Of a DNA stretch of 64,000 nucleotides, positions 37,647 through 47,292 are shown one piece after another (the stretch's first letter is position 1; the number at the start of each line of letters is the position of its first letter). A program made the position numbers and the translations under genes. Under the pieces are notes generated by a model, which was given only the letters and a program-made list of their open reading frames with translations, searched no databases and was not told where the DNA came from. Where the stretch lies: NCBI RefSeq assembly GCF_000017685.1, contig NC_010602.1, positions 2,622,501 through 2,686,500 of the forward strand. The letters are read 5' to 3'. This stretch comes from Leptospira biflexa serovar Patoc strain 'Patoc 1 (Paris)' (GTDB lineage: Bacteria > Spirochaetota > Leptospiria > Leptospirales > Leptospiraceae).

Positions 37647-38077
37647 AATAAATCCGAGGAAACCGTAATGGAGTTCAAATTGACCGTATCGATCCTAGAA
37701 TGGTATGGCTCAATAGGGTCCAGGTATAGGAAAACGCTTCCCCCTTTGGAAAGCAAGTAATGTTCGATATGTTCTTCGGTAATGATTTCCAAATCTCCTA
37801 CGTACAGGATCGGATTTTCCCCGAGTCCTAGGTGGAGGTGGAATTCTTCTGTGGGCAAAAAATCAGATAAATTTAGATACCCTGAACCAAAATACAAACC
37901 TGATTGGAAATAGTATTTATAGTGAACTTTGACTTCAGGTAGGATTAAATTGGGTCGGATGTAACCCAATTCGATCCGTTCAATGGTTCCGACTGTCCGA
38001 ATTTTACGAAGTTGGAACCATATTTTACGGATGAAAAAATAAGAAAATAGGAAGACGAGGGGAATGAGAATTGCCAT
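37643..38077 (-). CDS. DUF3592-like membrane protein
   Basis: 144 aa. One N-terminal hydrophobic helix (ILIPLVFLFSYFFIRKIW) is followed by a soluble beta-rich part (GTIERIELGYIRPNLILPEVKVHYKYYFQSG) resembling DUF3592 proteins, which are anchored in the inner membrane and have no known function. It begins 24 nt after clpC ends and overlaps the TPR gene by 4 nt, so the clpC transcript may continue into it. Confidence 0.65.
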   Translation of the reverse strand: MAILIPLVFLFSYFFIRKIWFQLRKIRTVGTIERIELGYIRPNLILPEVKVHYKYYFQSGLYFGSGYLNLSDFLPTEEFHLHLGLGENPILYVGDLEIITEEHIEHYLLSKGGSVFLYLDPIEPYHSRIDTVNLNSITVSSDLL

Positions 38078-38101
38078 TTCCTTTCGCCTTCCTAAAAACC
38101 C

Positions 38102-40651
38102 TTATACGAGGGCTAAGTCTTTTTCCTCAGTGTTTGGCGAAGATCCATCGTCTTTTTTAGGAACTTCTTTGTAATCTTCCCAAGCTGATTCGGAATACAC
38201 AAGTTTTCCTTCTGCCATATCTACCAAAATTTTAGTAGGGTTTTCATAAACACCTTTGAGAGACTGAACCGCCATATAATCTTCCAATTCTCTTTGGAAC
38301 ACACGTCGGAGTGGTCGGGCTCCGTAGTTTTGGTCGTATCCAATCGTAGCAAAATGTTCTTTTGCAGCGAATGTGAGTTCCACGAATACTTTTTTCTCCG
38401 TCAAACGTTTGTTAAAATCTTTTAACATGATATCCACAATGCTAACGATTTCTTCTTTTTTGAGAGGAGCAAAGTAAACCACTTCATCCACACGGTTTAA
38501 AAACTCAGGATTAAAATGTTTTTTAAGTTGTTCTCTTGCCTGTTCAGCCTTATAAGCTTCCCTTTCGTCTGCAAAATCTTCAAAACCCAATCTTCCACCT
38601 TTGGATATTTCCTTCGCGGCAATATTGGATGTCATGATGATGATGGTATCTCGGAAGTTGACCTTACGACCTTTCGTATCGGTTAAATTCCCCTCTTCCA
38701 TAATTTGCAAAAGGATATTAAACAAATCATGGTGGGCTTTTTCGATCTCATCAAGTAAAACCAAACTGTATGGTTTTCTTCTCACAAATTCTGTGAGTTG
38801 GCCACCATCATCATACCCTACATAACCAGGAGGAGCTCCAATCAGTCTTGATACCGCATGTGGCTCCATGTATTCCGACATATCGATACGAAGCATATTG
38901 TCTTCCGAACCGAACAATTGTTCCGCGAGGGCTTTTGCAAGTTCCGTTTTTCCCACACCAGTTGGTCCAAGGAAAATAAACGATCCAGTAGGTCGTTTTT
39001 CACTTTTGAGACCAGTGCGAGAGCGTCTGACGGCACGTGCCACTTTTTCAATCGCTTCGGTTTGCCCAACAATTCGAGATTTGATGTCTTCTTCCAAATT
39101 AAGAAGTTTTGTGTTTTCGGATTGTTCCATTTTTTTCAATGGAATTCCCGTCCAAAGACTGACAACAGAAAGGATGTCTTCTTCCTCGATGGAAACGGCA
39201 TACCCTTCCATTCTCTCTTGCCATTGTTTGGTTTTTTCTTCCAATTCACCTTTTTTACGATTCACTTCATCGCGAACAGCGGCCGCTTTTTCATACTCTT
39301 GGCTACGAACCAAATCTTCTTTTTTCAGAGATAACGATTTGATCTCTTCTTCGATCTCTTTGATTTCATTTGGTCGTTGGCAATTGGCAAGTCTTGCTTT
39401 GGCTCCTGCTTCATCGATGATATCAATTGCTTTGTCTGGTAAAAACCTGTCGTTGATATAACGGTGTGAAAGTTTGACTGCCTGTTCGATGGCTTTTTCC
39501 GAATAACGCACCTTATGGTGGGATTCGTATGCTTTTTTCAATCCATCCAAAATAAGAACCGCATCGTCAACGGAAGGTTCGAGTACCTTCACCATTTGGA
39601 ACCTTCGTTCCAATGCAGAATCTTTTTCGATGTATTTACGATATTCGTTATTCGTTGTTGCTCCAATGCATTGGAGTTCGCCACGTGCGAGTGCCGGTTT
39701 TAAAATGTTTGCGGCATCCACTGCCCCTTCTGCGGCCCCAGCCCCAATCAGAGTGTGCAACTCATCAATGAAGATGATGATGTTTTGGGAAGTGACGATT
39801 TCTTTCATGATTTTTTTCAATCGTTCTTCAAACTCACCACGGTATTTGGTACCTGCAATGAGGCTTGCCAAATCTAAAGATAACACTCGTTTATCGAAAA
39901 GTAAATCTGGGACCAATTTTTCGATCACAGCTTGCGCAAGGCCTTCCACGATCGCCGTTTTCCCAACACCTGATTCTCCGACGAGAACCGGGTTGTTTTT
40001 GGTTTTTCTCGATAAAATTTGGATCACACGTTCGATTTCTTTTGAGCGCCCAATGACTGGGTCCAATTTTTTCTCACGTGCCAATTGTGTGAGGTCTCGT
40101 GCAAATTCATCAAGGATCGGAGTTTTACTTTTTTCTTGTCTTGGTGCTGCCGTTTGTGATTGGCTTTGGCCTGTGGACTGGGTCCCAGTGGAACCACCCA
40201 CAGCTCCTGAAGGAGGTGCGCCTAACAGACGTAAAATTTCCGATTTGATGACATTATAATTTACGCTAAAGGAAGATAAAGATCCTCCCGCTATATTATT
40301 ATTATCACGAAGTAATGCGAGGAGAATGTGCTCGGTTCCCACATAGTTATGTTTGAGGCGTTTTGCCTCTTCTTTGGAAACTTCGATCATTTTTTGGTAC
40401 TTGTCTTGCCCTTGGCTGACATCGAGTAACAAAGCACCCGAACCCTCGCGGGTACGTTTCTCCACTTCTTTACGGAGTTCGTTTAAATTGATGTTTAGAT
40501 TCGTGAGAATCTTAATCGCGACAGAGTCCTCCTCCCGGAGAAGCCCAAGTAGAATGTGTTCAGGACCGATAAAATCGGAACCTAAACGTTTAGCCTCATC
40601 TTGGGCGATTTCGTTGATGACTCTTTTTGCTCTTTTGGTGAATTCCAACAT
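38102..40651 (-). CDS. clpC: ATP-dependent Clp protease ATPase subunit ClpC
   Basis: 849 aa, ClpC size. Two Clp-N repeats at the start ([38 protein letters not shown]), AAA-1 with [13 protein letters not shown], a middle region with a UVR-type segment ([23 protein letters not shown]), and AAA-2 with [13 protein letters not shown] and the ClpP-contact region. ClpC unfolds proteins for ClpP, and in Bacillus works with McsA/McsB arginine marking. A McsA/McsB-like gene lies just upstream, 60 nt away, in the same direction. Confidence 0.95.
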   Translation of the reverse strand: MLEFTKRAKRVINEIAQDEAKRLGSDFIGPEHILLGLLREEDSVAIKILTNLNINLNELRKEVEKRTREGSGALLLDVSQGQDKYQKMIEVSKEEAKRLKHNYVGTEHILLALLRDNNNIAGGSLSSFSVNYNVIKSEILRLLGAPPSGAVGGSTGTQSTGQSQSQTAAPRQEKSKTPILDEFARDLTQLAREKKLDPVIGRSKEIERVIQILSRKTKNNPVLVGESGVGKTAIVEGLAQAVIEKLVPDLLFDKRVLSLDLASLIAGTKYRGEFEERLKKIMKEIVTSQNIIIFIDELHTLIGAGAAEGAVDAANILKPALARGELQCIGATTNNEYRKYIEKDSALERRFQMVKVLEPSVDDAVLILDGLKKAYESHHKVRYSEKAIEQAVKLSHRYINDRFLPDKAIDIIDEAGAKARLANCQRPNEIKEIEEEIKSLSLKKEDLVRSQEYEKAAAVRDEVNRKKGELEEKTKQWQERMEGYAVSIEEEDILSVVSLWTGIPLKKMEQSENTKLLNLEEDIKSRIVGQTEAIEKVARAVRRSRTGLKSEKRPTGSFIFLGPTGVGKTELAKALAEQLFGSEDNMLRIDMSEYMEPHAVSRLIGAPPGYVGYDDGGQLTEFVRRKPYSLVLLDEIEKAHHDLFNILLQIMEEGNLTDTKGRKVNFRDTIIIMTSNIAAKEISKGGRLGFEDFADEREAYKAEQAREQLKKHFNPEFLNRVDEVVYFAPLKKEEIVSIVDIMLKDFNKRLTEKKVFVELTFAAKEHFATIGYDQNYGARPLRRVFQRELEDYMAVQSLKGVYENPTKILVDMAEGKLVYSESAWEDYKEVPKKDDGSSPNTEEKDLALV

Positions 40652-40697
40652 GCCGCACCCTGCCTTTAGTAATTAGACGAACGTCCTTGTTCCCATC

Positions 40698-40715
40698 TTG
40701 ACCGTACTGGGTCAA
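40698..40715. promoter_or_regulatory. Inverted repeat upstream of clpC
   Basis: TTGACC (40698-40703) and GGTCAA (40710-40715) form a perfect 6 bp inverted repeat with a 6 nt spacer. It overlaps the stop region of the guanido kinase gene and lies about 50 nt before clpC. The half-site GGTCAA recalls the CtsR heptad GGTCAAA of Firmicutes clpC operons, but there the repeats are direct and no ctsR gene is present here. Treat as a weak candidate operator. Confidence 0.3.
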
Positions 40716-41482
40716 AGGGAGCCTCGTAAACCAAGAATTTTGTAAAACTGACGTTTTTGGACCGCGAATGCGTTCTTCCACGAGATTTTTACGACAAGTC
40801 CTCGGAAATTTCCGAGTGACTCTCTTCTATGATCGGTGGAAGGAGCAAATTCTATACCAAATTCAGAAAGTTTCTCAAAAAGTGAAAAGAAGCTAGGATC
40901 CACTCCTGATTCAATGCCAATGAGGAGGGAATCTCGCCTCCCCTTTCCCAAATTGGTTGGGCAAGAGGAAAGGAAACCAATCCCTCGTGAAAACGCCCAA
41001 TTTTTTTTTTGGTACAAAAAGCGAAGGAGAGATCGAACTTCTTTTGGAAATTTTTTTGAAAACTCTCGCTTTTGTTTGGGAATCTGATCATCCATCACAT
41101 CGATCGTTTCCAAAATTTCGAAACGCAAATGGTCTTCACTACCCAAATACAAACGATAAATTGGATCTGGATTTTCATTCGCATGTAAAAATTCCAAAAA
41201 CCCATTTTCGACTAACATTCGTTTCACTTCCTTTTCCTTAGAATCATAAAAGGGAAATACGGAATGAGAAAGGTTACGTGTGATCCGAGTCCGGTAAGAA
41301 AGGAAATGGATTTTGGAATGTTTTTTTTGAAGGGCCAATTGTATCTCCTCGAGTAGAGAAGAAGGGATCCATTTTTTGATTGGAAGTCTTGGATACGAAA
41401 ATTGTGTGATACAATGTTCGCACCCAAATTTACCAGAGATCCGAAACTGGAACAGGGTGGTCCCACAGAAACGGCAAAACAT
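40712..41482 (-). CDS. Guanido-kinase-like protein with N-terminal zinc ribbon (McsA-McsB-like fusion)
   Basis: 256 aa from the ATG at 41482, whose first base is shared with the lolD stop (TGATG). The N-terminus [13 protein letters not shown]...GCEHC has a four-Cys zinc ribbon as in McsA. The rest follows McsB/ATP:guanido phosphotransferases: SYRTRITRNLS (arginines that hold ATP phosphates), LGSEDHLRFEIL (the EDH acid motif), and LSSCPTNLGKGRRDSLL with the active-site Cys in CPTN. The C-terminal RG-x-x-GE loop is altered and about 100 residues of usual McsB length are missing. It precedes clpC, as mcsA-mcsB do in Bacillus, so a role in marking proteins by arginine phosphorylation for ClpCP is plausible; activity is unproven. 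Confidence 0.78.
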   Translation of the reverse strand: MFCRFCGTTLFQFRISGKFGCEHCITQFSYPRLPIKKWIPSSLLEEIQLALQKKHSKIHFLSYRTRITRNLSHSVFPFYDSKEKEVKRMLVENGFLEFLHANENPDPIYRLYLGSEDHLRFEILETIDVMDDQIPKQKREFSKKFPKEVRSLLRFLYQKKNWAFSRGIGFLSSCPTNLGKGRRDSLLIGIESGVDPSFFSLFEKLSEFGIEFAPSTDHRRESLGNFRGLVVKISWKNAFAVQKRQFYKILGLRGSL

Positions 41483-42180
41483 CACAGACTAACGGGCGAT
41501 AGCTTACCGGATACGATTCGATTTCGTTTGTGAGCCATGGAAGCAAGTTCCAAGTCATGGGTCACAAGAATGAGAGAAAATTTGAACTCATTCTGCAATT
41601 CTTTGATCAGATCCATCAGATGCCTGGAATTGTCTCGGTCAAGGTTACCAGTTGGTTCATCAGCAAGGATGAGTTGCCTTCTTCCCACAAGGGCACGTGC
41701 CACACCCACACGAGCACTTTCTCCACCAGAGAGTTGGGAAGGAAAACTTTCCGTACGTTCCCCAAGTCCTACTTTTTTTAGGATTTCAATCGCTTGTGAT
41801 TTGGCAAGCGATGGGTTCATCCTTGCGATGAGAAGTGGCATCATTACATTTTCCAACGCGGTAAAATCGGGGAGTAGTAAATGTTGTTGGAAAATAAAGG
41901 AAATTTTTTCAGCACGAAAACTTTCTCTTTGTTTTTCATTTAGATTCTTTAAAGAAACTCCGCAAACTTCCACCTCACCATCGTCAAACGAATCCATGGC
42001 ACCTAAGATATTCAGGAGTGTTGATTTCCCAACGCCCGAGGCACCTTCCACCGAAACGATTTCACCGGGTAACACTTCAAAGTCGAGCCCTGATATGATA
42101 TGATACCTTTTGTCGACGACTTGGTAATACTTTTCAAGCTGCCTTACGGAGACTGTTGGTTTGATTTCAGAATTAGTCAT
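41482..42180 (-). CDS. lolD: LolD, ATPase of the lipoprotein-sorting ABC transporter
   Basis: 232 aa. Walker [12 protein letters not shown]-loop [17 protein letters not shown], signature [15 protein letters not shown], Walker [12 protein letters not shown], and H-loop VTHD. The LSGGE and [16 protein letters not shown] patterns are those of LolD, which drives release of outer-membrane lipoproteins to LolA. It overlaps the LolC-like permease gene by 8 nt upstream and the guanido kinase gene downstream. Confidence 0.92.
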   Translation of the reverse strand: MTNSEIKPTVSVRQLEKYYQVVDKRYHIISGLDFEVLPGEIVSVEGASGVGKSTLLNILGAMDSFDDGEVEVCGVSLKNLNEKQRESFRAEKISFIFQQHLLLPDFTALENVMMPLLIARMNPSLAKSQAIEILKKVGLGERTESFPSQLSGGESARVGVARALVGRRQLILADEPTGNLDRDNSRHLMDLIKELQNEFKFSLILVTHDLELASMAHKRNRIVSGKLSPVSL

Positions 42181-43525
42181 TGCGAATCGTATCCACTGGG
42201 TTTAGATTGGCGGCCATTCGAGCTGGGAAATAACCTGCAAGGCCAGAGAGAATGGTAGCAGCAGTTGTTACCATAAAGATAAAGGAAATATCAATATCCA
42301 CAGGGATATGATCAAAATAATAAATGTCTTTGGGAACCAGTTCCACGGGATCCCAATCTCCAGGATTTAAGAGACTCCCCACTCCATTGATGATCTCAGA
42401 GATGGCGTTGATGATGACTTCCAATTTGGTGGCGATAAAGATCCCCGTCATACCACCAACAAGAGAAGATAAAATTCCGACAATCATCGCGTTTAAGGTA
42501 AAGATAAGGAGGATATCATTGGAAGCAAGTCCCAGAGCTTTCAACGTTCCAATCGACCTACGTTTGGCACGAATGAGAGAGTGAACCGTTGCTACCATCC
42601 CAAGGGCCGCAAGGACGATGAACAAAAAGACAATGATGGAGATGATGGTTTTTTCCAAACGAAGGGCCGCAAGAAAATTCTCTTGTTCTTCGGCAATGGT
42701 TCGCACTGACCATGACGTATCATCTTGGATCTTTTGGTTCCAGTTCTCCTCATTCAAACGAGATAAAATTCGATGTTTGGTGAGTTTCAGATCATCGAGC
42801 GATCGAACCTTGATGGCAATTTGGTTCACAGCACCTTTCATCTTAAAAAACTCTTGGGCCTGAGGAAGCGATAAAAACACAAACTTGGAATCGTAATTAT
42901 AATAACCAGTTTTAAAGAGGCCAACCAATCGAAAGGATTGCACATTGACTTGGACACCACGTTCTACAGTAAACCGTCCACCAGGCACTGCCATGGTGAT
43001 CTCCCGACCAATCCCATACCCATAAATGGCACTCATTTCTTTTCCCACTACGACCATCTTTTTAGAATTGATCGAAGAAATTTCATCTCGGTTGTACTGT
43101 AAGATCCGAGGGAAGTTCGGGAGGCCATTTTCCACTAATTTTTCAATCGAATCAATGGGCACAGCTCGGATCATGATAGGGTTGAAGTTATTATTGCTCT
43201 GGATGAGGCCGTGGCTTGTGATATTACCTTCCACCGAAACAAAGGATTCAGCAAGTTTCGGATCAGACTTCAAATGGGCGATCACAGTCTCATAATCGTA
43301 GATGGCCCCTGATCCATAGGAGTTTTCGATTGTGATATGAGGCCCACCCTGCCAAAGGGATTCTTTCACTTGTTTTTGGAATCCATTAAAAATGGACAAA
43401 ACCACAACAAGAAGTCCCACTCCCACAGCCATCACGATAAACGATAGTCTGGATTTGATAGAGAGGAAACCCAATACGCGGGACCCTCGGATGTAACGGA
43501 TTGTGATTAAAGAGACGATTCCCAT
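42173..43525 (-). CDS. LolC/LolE-family lipoprotein-releasing permease
   Basis: 450 aa. N-terminal [38 protein letters not shown] is the LolC/E start (first membrane helix), followed by a large periplasmic region, then three helices with the [26 protein letters not shown] coupling motif and an [13 protein letters not shown] end. With lolD it forms the release complex; a single LolC/E-type gene here suggests a homodimer (LolF-like). Confidence 0.9.
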   Translation of the reverse strand: MGIVSLITIRYIRGSRVLGFLSIKSRLSFIVMAVGVGLLVVVLSIFNGFQKQVKESLWQGGPHITIENSYGSGAIYDYETVIAHLKSDPKLAESFVSVEGNITSHGLIQSNNNFNPIMIRAVPIDSIEKLVENGLPNFPRILQYNRDEISSINSKKMVVVGKEMSAIYGYGIGREITMAVPGGRFTVERGVQVNVQSFRLVGLFKTGYYNYDSKFVFLSLPQAQEFFKMKGAVNQIAIKVRSLDDLKLTKHRILSRLNEENWNQKIQDDTSWSVRTIAEEQENFLAALRLEKTIISIIVFLFIVLAALGMVATVHSLIRAKRRSIGTLKALGLASNDILLIFTLNAMIVGILSSLVGGMTGIFIATKLEVIINAISEIINGVGSLLNPGDWDPVELVPKDIYYFDHIPVDIDISFIFMVTTAATILSGLAGYFPARMAANLNPVDTIRND

Positions 43526-43537
43526 GATGACCTAATC

Positions 43538-43577
43538 TTTTTGACAGCTTTCTCTGAAAGATGGATACTGTCAAAAA
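43538..43577. promoter_or_regulatory. Inverted repeat with promoter-like hexamers in a divergent gap
   Basis: TTTTTGACAG (43538-43547) and CTGTCAAAAA (43568-43577) are a perfect 10 bp inverted repeat, with a small inner hairpin CTTTC-TCT-GAAAG (43548-43560). The repeat contains TTGACA (43541-43546) and, 17 nt later, GATACT (43564-43569), so a sigma-70-type promoter for the plus-strand gene may lie inside it. The repeat could be an operator or a bidirectional terminator. Confidence 0.4.
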
Positions 43578-43585
43578 AGAACCTT

Positions 43586-44572
43586 ATGCCTGAAACACCA
43601 AACTATTATTCTGTCAAAGTCAATCTACGAGACGAAGCCAATATGGTGTACACCATGGTTTCTGCCATCATCGACCCGGTTGAAATCAAATCGGTGAAAT
43701 ATGAGGGAGTTTCGTGCTCAAGTCCCCTTTCGCTTTTGCCTGTTCGTTCGACATTCCAAGACTTTTACAACCGAATGCAACGTGTGATCTACAAAGGGGA
43801 ACAACAAAAAAACATCACGAAGTCCCTACAAGAACTCATCAAAACGAAGTTTGGTTCAGAGAGTTTTTTAGAAGAAATTTTACATTATATGGACCACAAC
43901 TTGACCGACCGTTTGGACTTTGTCTTCAGCGAAATCCACAAACGGACAGCAGGGAATTCAGAACCCAAAGTGGAAATCCATTTTGAACTGATTGATCCGA
44001 ATGACATGACAAAGACCACAGTGGACGAAGAGGAAATTGCCAAAAAGGAAGCCCCTCCCGTAACCCCGGTCCCGCAAGCATCTGGATTTCTCATCCCAGC
44101 CGATAAACAAATTGTTCAGTTTAAGTTCCAACTTTCGCCTGTCAATGGAATCCCCCTTGTGGAACTAAAAGCAGGTGATAATGTATACATACGACTCGTA
44201 CCAGGGGATGCAGTCACAGATTCCATCATCAATACTTTGGAACTCAAAGAAGAATCAGGTGCCATCAAACAAATTCCTGCAAAAATTGTGAACATTTCGA
44301 ATAACAAAAATTTTTCGGAAGTGGTGATCAAAATCAATGAACAGATTTATGGCAAAATCATCGAAGAAGAAAACTCAGTCAAAATCAAAACCACTGATAG
44401 TAATGCGGGTGCTGCAAATATCATGAACTCGGTTGCCTCACCTACGGCAAAAATCACAAAAGCCAAACAAAATCCAAATCTGTCGGCCGATGAAAGTTTC
44501 CATTTGATGCCTTATATCATCATGTTAGTGGTGCTTGCCATTGGGATGATGACAATCTTTGTAATTCTCTAA
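43586..44572 (+). CDS. Tail-anchored protein of unknown function
   Basis: 328 aa from the ATG at 43586; the frame opens with TTG at 43541, which lies in the inverted repeat and is less likely. No signal peptide. A soluble region of about 290 residues, with a Lys/Glu-rich linker near 160-185 (EEEIAKKEAPPVTPVPQ), ends in a single hydrophobic helix (LMPYIIMLVVLAIGMMTIFVIL). So it is probably tail-anchored in the inner membrane, facing the cytoplasm. Not recognised. It is followed 5 nt later by another membrane protein gene. Confidence 0.72.
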   Translation: MPETPNYYSVKVNLRDEANMVYTMVSAIIDPVEIKSVKYEGVSCSSPLSLLPVRSTFQDFYNRMQRVIYKGEQQKNITKSLQELIKTKFGSESFLEEILHYMDHNLTDRLDFVFSEIHKRTAGNSEPKVEIHFELIDPNDMTKTTVDEEEIAKKEAPPVTPVPQASGFLIPADKQIVQFKFQLSPVNGIPLVELKAGDNVYIRLVPGDAVTDSIINTLELKEESGAIKQIPAKIVNISNNKNFSEVVIKINEQIYGKIIEEENSVKIKTTDSNAGAANIMNSVASPTAKITKAKQNPNLSADESFHLMPYIIMLVVLAIGMMTIFVIL

Positions 44573-44577
44573 ACTAA

Positions 44578-45597
44578 ATGACTCAATTCAAAAAAAAATT
44601 ACCAATCCTTTCCCCTCTCTTCATTGCACTGGTTGTTCTTCACTCTTTGTTTGTGGATTACACAGTCCAATTTCCCGACTTTATCAGTTCCGAAAATTCG
44701 GAAACAAGTCTACAAACAATGAAACCACAAGTGATCGCTGAGAATGGGATTATGGGAAGGATCTCCTACTTAGAATCATTTTTGATCGAATTAGAATCAA
44801 AAGAACTGCCAATTGATACAGAGATGGAAGAGACAAAAGACAGCGTCAAACGTGTGCTCATCGGTCAAAAGTTGTTACTTGGATTATTATTCTTTTATCT
44901 TTTCCTTAACTTTTCGACTGCTGTCACTTATGTAACGCGAGCTTGGTTTCATAAATCAATGGCACATGTATTGTATCCTGTATCGCTTGTGGTTTTATTA
45001 CCAAAGATTTTTTTCCAATTGAATCTAATGGTACAAAAGGATATCTTTTCCTATTTTTATTTTGTATTTTTAGTTTTTACATATATCATAACGATTCTTG
45101 CATACAGAACCATTATTAAAGATAAAGAAAGCTACGAAGGATTCCAATCCTTACAATTTTCTTCTTCTTTAGAAGAAGAAGGCCGATCTCCAAGTAATAC
45201 GAAAACGGGAACCTACTTTGCACCGATTTTCCATGTTCTCGTCATCATCCTGATTGGAATTTTGATTGGGAATTTGATTTATATTCCGTTATTCCTTCTA
45301 CAAAAGCACTATGTGAGCGAATTTAGTTATTTTATCTTCTTTTTGATCAGTTTATTATCTGTTTTTTATATTTTTAATTATAACAAGGTAGGTGGTGAGG
45401 CAAAAAATCCAAACTGGCAAAATTTATCCGTCAGTTTTGCTTATTTGCAGTATCGATTCTTACGGAATGGGTTCATGTCCATTTTTAGTACGATACTCAT
45501 CATCTTGTTTGTCACGTTTTTATTTAGTTTATTACTCTTTAATATCGATGTGATTCAGAACAGTTTAGGTTTGTTTGGGAAAACGACTGAGTTTTGA
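44578..45597 (+). CDS. Polytopic membrane protein of unknown function
   Basis: 339 aa with about seven hydrophobic segments, for example LPILSPLFIALVVLHSLFV, LLLGLLFFYLFLNFS and FSTILIILFVTFLFSLLLF. A soluble segment with Glu-rich residues lies between the first two. No family is recognised. Probably co-transcribed with the preceding tail-anchored protein. A hairpin follows the stop. Confidence 0.72.
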   Translation: MTQFKKKLPILSPLFIALVVLHSLFVDYTVQFPDFISSENSETSLQTMKPQVIAENGIMGRISYLESFLIELESKELPIDTEMEETKDSVKRVLIGQKLLLGLLFFYLFLNFSTAVTYVTRAWFHKSMAHVLYPVSLVVLLPKIFFQLNLMVQKDIFSYFYFVFLVFTYIITILAYRTIIKDKESYEGFQSLQFSSSLEEEGRSPSNTKTGTYFAPIFHVLVIILIGILIGNLIYIPLFLLQKHYVSEFSYFIFFLISLLSVFYIFNYNKVGGEAKNPNWQNLSVSFAYLQYRFLRNGFMSIFSTILIILFVTFLFSLLLFNIDVIQNSLGLFGKTTEF

Positions 45598-45612
45598 GAA
45601 GAAAAACCATGG

Positions 45613-45657
45613 AAGAGAATGATTGATTCCAACCAATTCTCTTTCGTTTCCTTGATT
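45613..45657 (+). terminator. Candidate terminator after the polytopic membrane protein
   Basis: AAGAGAAT (45613-45620) and ATTCTCTT (45636-45643) form an 8 bp stem, followed by a T-rich run. It lies 16 nt after the stop, between this and a convergent gene. Confidence 0.5.
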
Positions 45658-45680
45658 TTTGATTGAGTGGTCGACAATCC

Positions 45681-46421
45681 TTAATTACATTCTGGAGTTT
45701 TGTCTTTTTTCACGACACACCAACTTTTCCCATTCGGGTAATATGTATTTCGTGAGAGTAACTCGCCAGATTCCGAATACAATTCAGTAGCTTCTTTTAC
45801 GCCAGTAGGATAGTAATAAAACCACTCTCCTACTTTTTTGTCTTCCGCATAACTACCTTTTGCTTCTACTTTTGTATCGGGATAATATCTCACCCAATCA
45901 CCAGTTCGTAGTCCTCCATCAAAAAATCCTTTTTCATTCAAACGCCCCGTACGATAGTAACGAATGTAGGCTCCATTTTCATTGCCAATTTCAGGGCTTT
46001 GGATCCATATCTGTTTTTTTCGGTATCCTACTTTGTAATTCTGTTCTATATAAATTTTTCCGTCAGAAAAATAAAATTTCCAAAGCCCATCTCTTTCCCC
46101 GTTTACCATCTTTCCTTCCATAATGGTATTCCCTGCAAGATAATTTAATTTTTTACCCAATCCATTGGGTTGGCTCAATGAATTCACCGGAACTATTGTG
46201 ACCAGATTTCCATTCTCGTACCATTCACGAAGGTACCCGTCTCCAATCATCGAATAATGATTTGTTTTTTTTTCGAAACTTGCATCTTTAGGGACAGTAG
46301 ATGGTCTTTCCACACTTCCCTTGCAGGGACCAAATACAACACCAGACAGTAAAACAACTGCTAGGAGAGAGATAAAAATCCAAAAGGAATTGTCTTTAAT
46401 GGGTGTGGATGTAGATGTCAT
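45681..46421 (-). CDS. MORN-like repeat protein (YwqK-type), membrane anchored
   Basis: 246 aa. One N-terminal helix (FWIFISLLAVVLLSGVVFG) is followed by about five MORN-like repeats (LREWYENGNL, GLWKFYFSDGKI, GAYIRYYRTGRLNEKGFFDGG, RTGDWVRYYPDTKVEAKGSY, VGEWFYYYPTGVKE). Such proteins are often annotated as toxin-antitoxin YwqK antitoxins, but no toxin gene is adjacent. It overlaps mscS by 26 nt and is last in the rnc operon. Confidence 0.75.
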   Translation of the reverse strand: MTSTSTPIKDNSFWIFISLLAVVLLSGVVFGPCKGSVERPSTVPKDASFEKKTNHYSMIGDGYLREWYENGNLVTIVPVNSLSQPNGLGKKLNYLAGNTIMEGKMVNGERDGLWKFYFSDGKIYIEQNYKVGYRKKQIWIQSPEIGNENGAYIRYYRTGRLNEKGFFDGGLRTGDWVRYYPDTKVEAKGSYAEDKKVGEWFYYYPTGVKEATELYSESGELLSRNTYYPNGKSWCVVKKDKTPECN

Positions 46422-47292
46422 TTTCTTCTTTGAATTTAGTTAAAATTTCTTTTGAGATTAAGATACGATTGAGACGTTTCGATCGGATGGGCGTTAGATA
46501 ACGTAAACACATAAGAATTGTACCTTCTGGTTCCAAAGAAGTATAAACGATTGGTGTTGTTTTTCCAAGTCTCACAAGATAGTTTTTTGACATTTCTCTG
46601 ATTTTTGATTCTACAAGTTCAGGTGCGAGTACCAATTCTTCATGTAATATTTGAGTACAAATCTTTTCTGCTTTTTGCCAGTTTGATTTTAAATCTAAAT
46701 AGATTCGGAACTCATCCCAAACAAAATCCATAGTTTCTGAAACAATAAAAAATCGATGCAGGACGATGTTATAGTTTGGAAAATGAATGAGTCTGTTTGT
46801 GGATTGTTCAAACCTCGGATCTGGTGCAATTTCAAGTAAGGTAAATTTAAAAAATCCAATATTGACAACATCTCCTTTGATGTTCTCAATTTCAATCCTG
46901 TCTCCCACTTTAAAACCGTTAGCACCCATGATCATAAACCAACCCACCATGTTGAGCCATACTTCTTTGAGTGAAATGACAATACCAGCTCCTGCAAGAC
47001 CAAGAACTGTGGGAAGTAACGATAAACTAGAAAAAATAACGGGGAGGTAAGCAATTCCAAAAACGAGAATAAATCCCATCCTTGCAACTTTTCTTCGGTT
47101 GTATTCGTGAACGGGATCTATCGCAGGTTTGACTCTCTCTACAAGAAACATTGTGATTTTGTAACAAATCACAGCAAAGACAACCATATAGGCAAAAAGT
47201 ATCAGCGTCTCAGCAAATTCCCGATTCGAACTTCTGAGAAGAGTTAAAGGATTAAGATCTAAATAAAATTCTTTTAAACTTCCACTACCCAT
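46396..47292 (-). CDS. MscS-family mechanosensitive channel protein
   Basis: 298 aa. Several N-terminal membrane helices, then the MscS pore-lining helix region (TVLGLAGAGIVISLKEVWLNMVGWFMIMG) and a beta domain with GFKVGDRIEIENIKGDVVNIGFF. These are the usual MscS marks. The C-terminal domain is shorter and more divergent than E. coli MscS. It overlaps aroB by 8 nt. Confidence 0.85.
   Translation of the reverse strand: MGSGSLKEFYLDLNPLTLLRSSNREFAETLILFAYMVVFAVICYKITMFLVERVKPAIDPVHEYNRRKVARMGFILVFGIAYLPVIFSSLSLLPTVLGLAGAGIVISLKEVWLNMVGWFMIMGANGFKVGDRIEIENIKGDVVNIGFFKFTLLEIAPDPRFEQSTNRLIHFPNYNIVLHRFFIVSETMDFVWDEFRIYLDLKSNWQKAEKICTQILHEELVLAPELVESKIREMSKNYLVRLGKTTPIVYTSLEPEGTILMCLRYLTPIRSKRLNRILISKEILTKFKEENDIYIHTH

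Noticed and set aside
38858..40259. Long open frames on the plus strand opposite clpC (up to 209 codons)
   Set aside because: They lie inside a strongly identified clpC gene and mirror its codon pattern; no start site or domain supports them.
45681..46421. Toxin-antitoxin module (YwqK antitoxin label)
   Set aside because: The MORN-like repeats fit the family, but no toxin gene is adjacent; the neighbours are mscS and a convergent membrane gene.
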